NCBI RefSeq assembly: GCF_900177405.1
Contig: NZ_LT840185.1
Location: 1,417,501 to 1,481,500, forward strand
Origin: Allosphingosinicella indica
Lineage (GTDB): Bacteria > Pseudomonadota > Alphaproteobacteria > Sphingomonadales > Sphingomonadaceae
Direction of reading: 5' to 3'
Length of the DNA: 64,000 nucleotides
Part shown: positions 63,837 through 64,000 of the stretch, piece by piece
Numbering within the stretch: position 1 is the first letter of the stretch
Layout: each line of letters opens with the position of its first letter
Program-made: the position numbers and the translations under genes
Notes under the pieces: model-generated
The model's database searches: none
Seen by the model: only the letters and a program-made list of their open reading frames with translations
Told to the model about the DNA's origin: nothing

Positions 63837-64000
63837 AAAGCCCGCAAAGACGGCTCAGGTGGACGTCGCGCACTACGACGTCGTGCTCGCGCCGCACATC
63901 ACCGAGAAGTCGACCCTGCTGTCCGAACAGAATGCCGTCGTGTTCCGCGTCGCGAACACTGCGTCCAAGCCGGAGATCAAGGCCGCCGTCGAGGCGCTGT
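63829..64000 (+). CDS. rplW: 50S ribosomal protein L23, N-terminal part
   Basis: The first 57 codons of L23, cut by the window end. It starts [20 protein letters not shown] and continues [19 protein letters not shown], typical of L23, a protein at the tunnel exit that docks trigger factor and SRP. Its start overlaps the rplD stop by 8 nt. Confidence 0.95.
   Translation, partial: MAKKPAKTAQVDVAHYDVVLAPHITEKSTLLSEQNAVVFRVANTASKPEIKAAVEAL

Overview
The window is a GC-rich alphaproteobacterial chromosome segment, most likely from a Sphingomonas-type organism (Sphingomonadaceae). The reasons are the dense, short-spaced GC-rich genes, several TonB-related genes, ribosomal proteins S9 and L3 carrying acidic Ala/Pro-rich extensions, a Tol-Pal operon, and gaps filled with palindromic repeats. 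Almost everything is core chromosome: I see no phage, insertion sequence, CRISPR array, rRNA or tRNA gene.

Layout. 1-4.1 kb: end of exbB, two exbD genes, a secreted M24 peptidase bracketed by two copies of a paired-hairpin repeat, an IalB-like protein and a small outer-membrane barrel. 4.2-11 kb: dnaN, an AbrB/PemK-type toxin-antitoxin pair wedged before recF, then ruvC-ruvA, and ruvB separated from them by an M19-like peptidase. 11.1-15.7 kb: ybgC-tolQRAB-pal. 15.8-22.5 kb: asparaginase, ArsC-like reductase, GNAT protein, panB, a YfgM-like protein and bamB. 22.5-27.3 kb: purD and xseA diverge from overlapping start codons, followed by DUF2093 and an M23 peptidase.

27.5-33.5 kb: a large TonB-dependent receptor followed by two overlapping genes for TPR-linked 2-oxoglutarate oxygenases (an aspartyl/asparaginyl beta-hydroxylase and a 2OG-Fe(II) oxygenase). 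Their joint function is not established; this is one of the two best candidates for an undescribed system. A third such enzyme is coupled to galE at 43.3 kb. 33.5-45.5 kb: rplM-rpsI, ctaA-cutA, a MerC-like gene with a Zur-type regulator and a candidate Zur box, purEK, a diguanylate cyclase, gpmA, an M14 peptidase, rpmJ and an EF-hand protein.

45.7-55 kb: a glycan or glycosylation locus with a UDP-galactopyranose-mutase-like flavoprotein, two GtrA-type proteins, a GtrB-type polyprenyl-phosphate glycosyltransferase, a methyltransferase and three large multi-pass membrane proteins. Two of these are paralogs with an STT3/GT-C-like first loop. Inferred role: make and flip a lipid-linked sugar and transfer it outside the cytoplasm. 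This is the second main candidate system. 55-64 kb: marC, folD, yggT, then the str operon (rpsL-rpsG-fusA-tuf) and the start of the S10 operon (rpsJ-rplC-rplD-rplW). A nearly identical 36-nt palindromic block lies in the leaders of rpsG and rplC.
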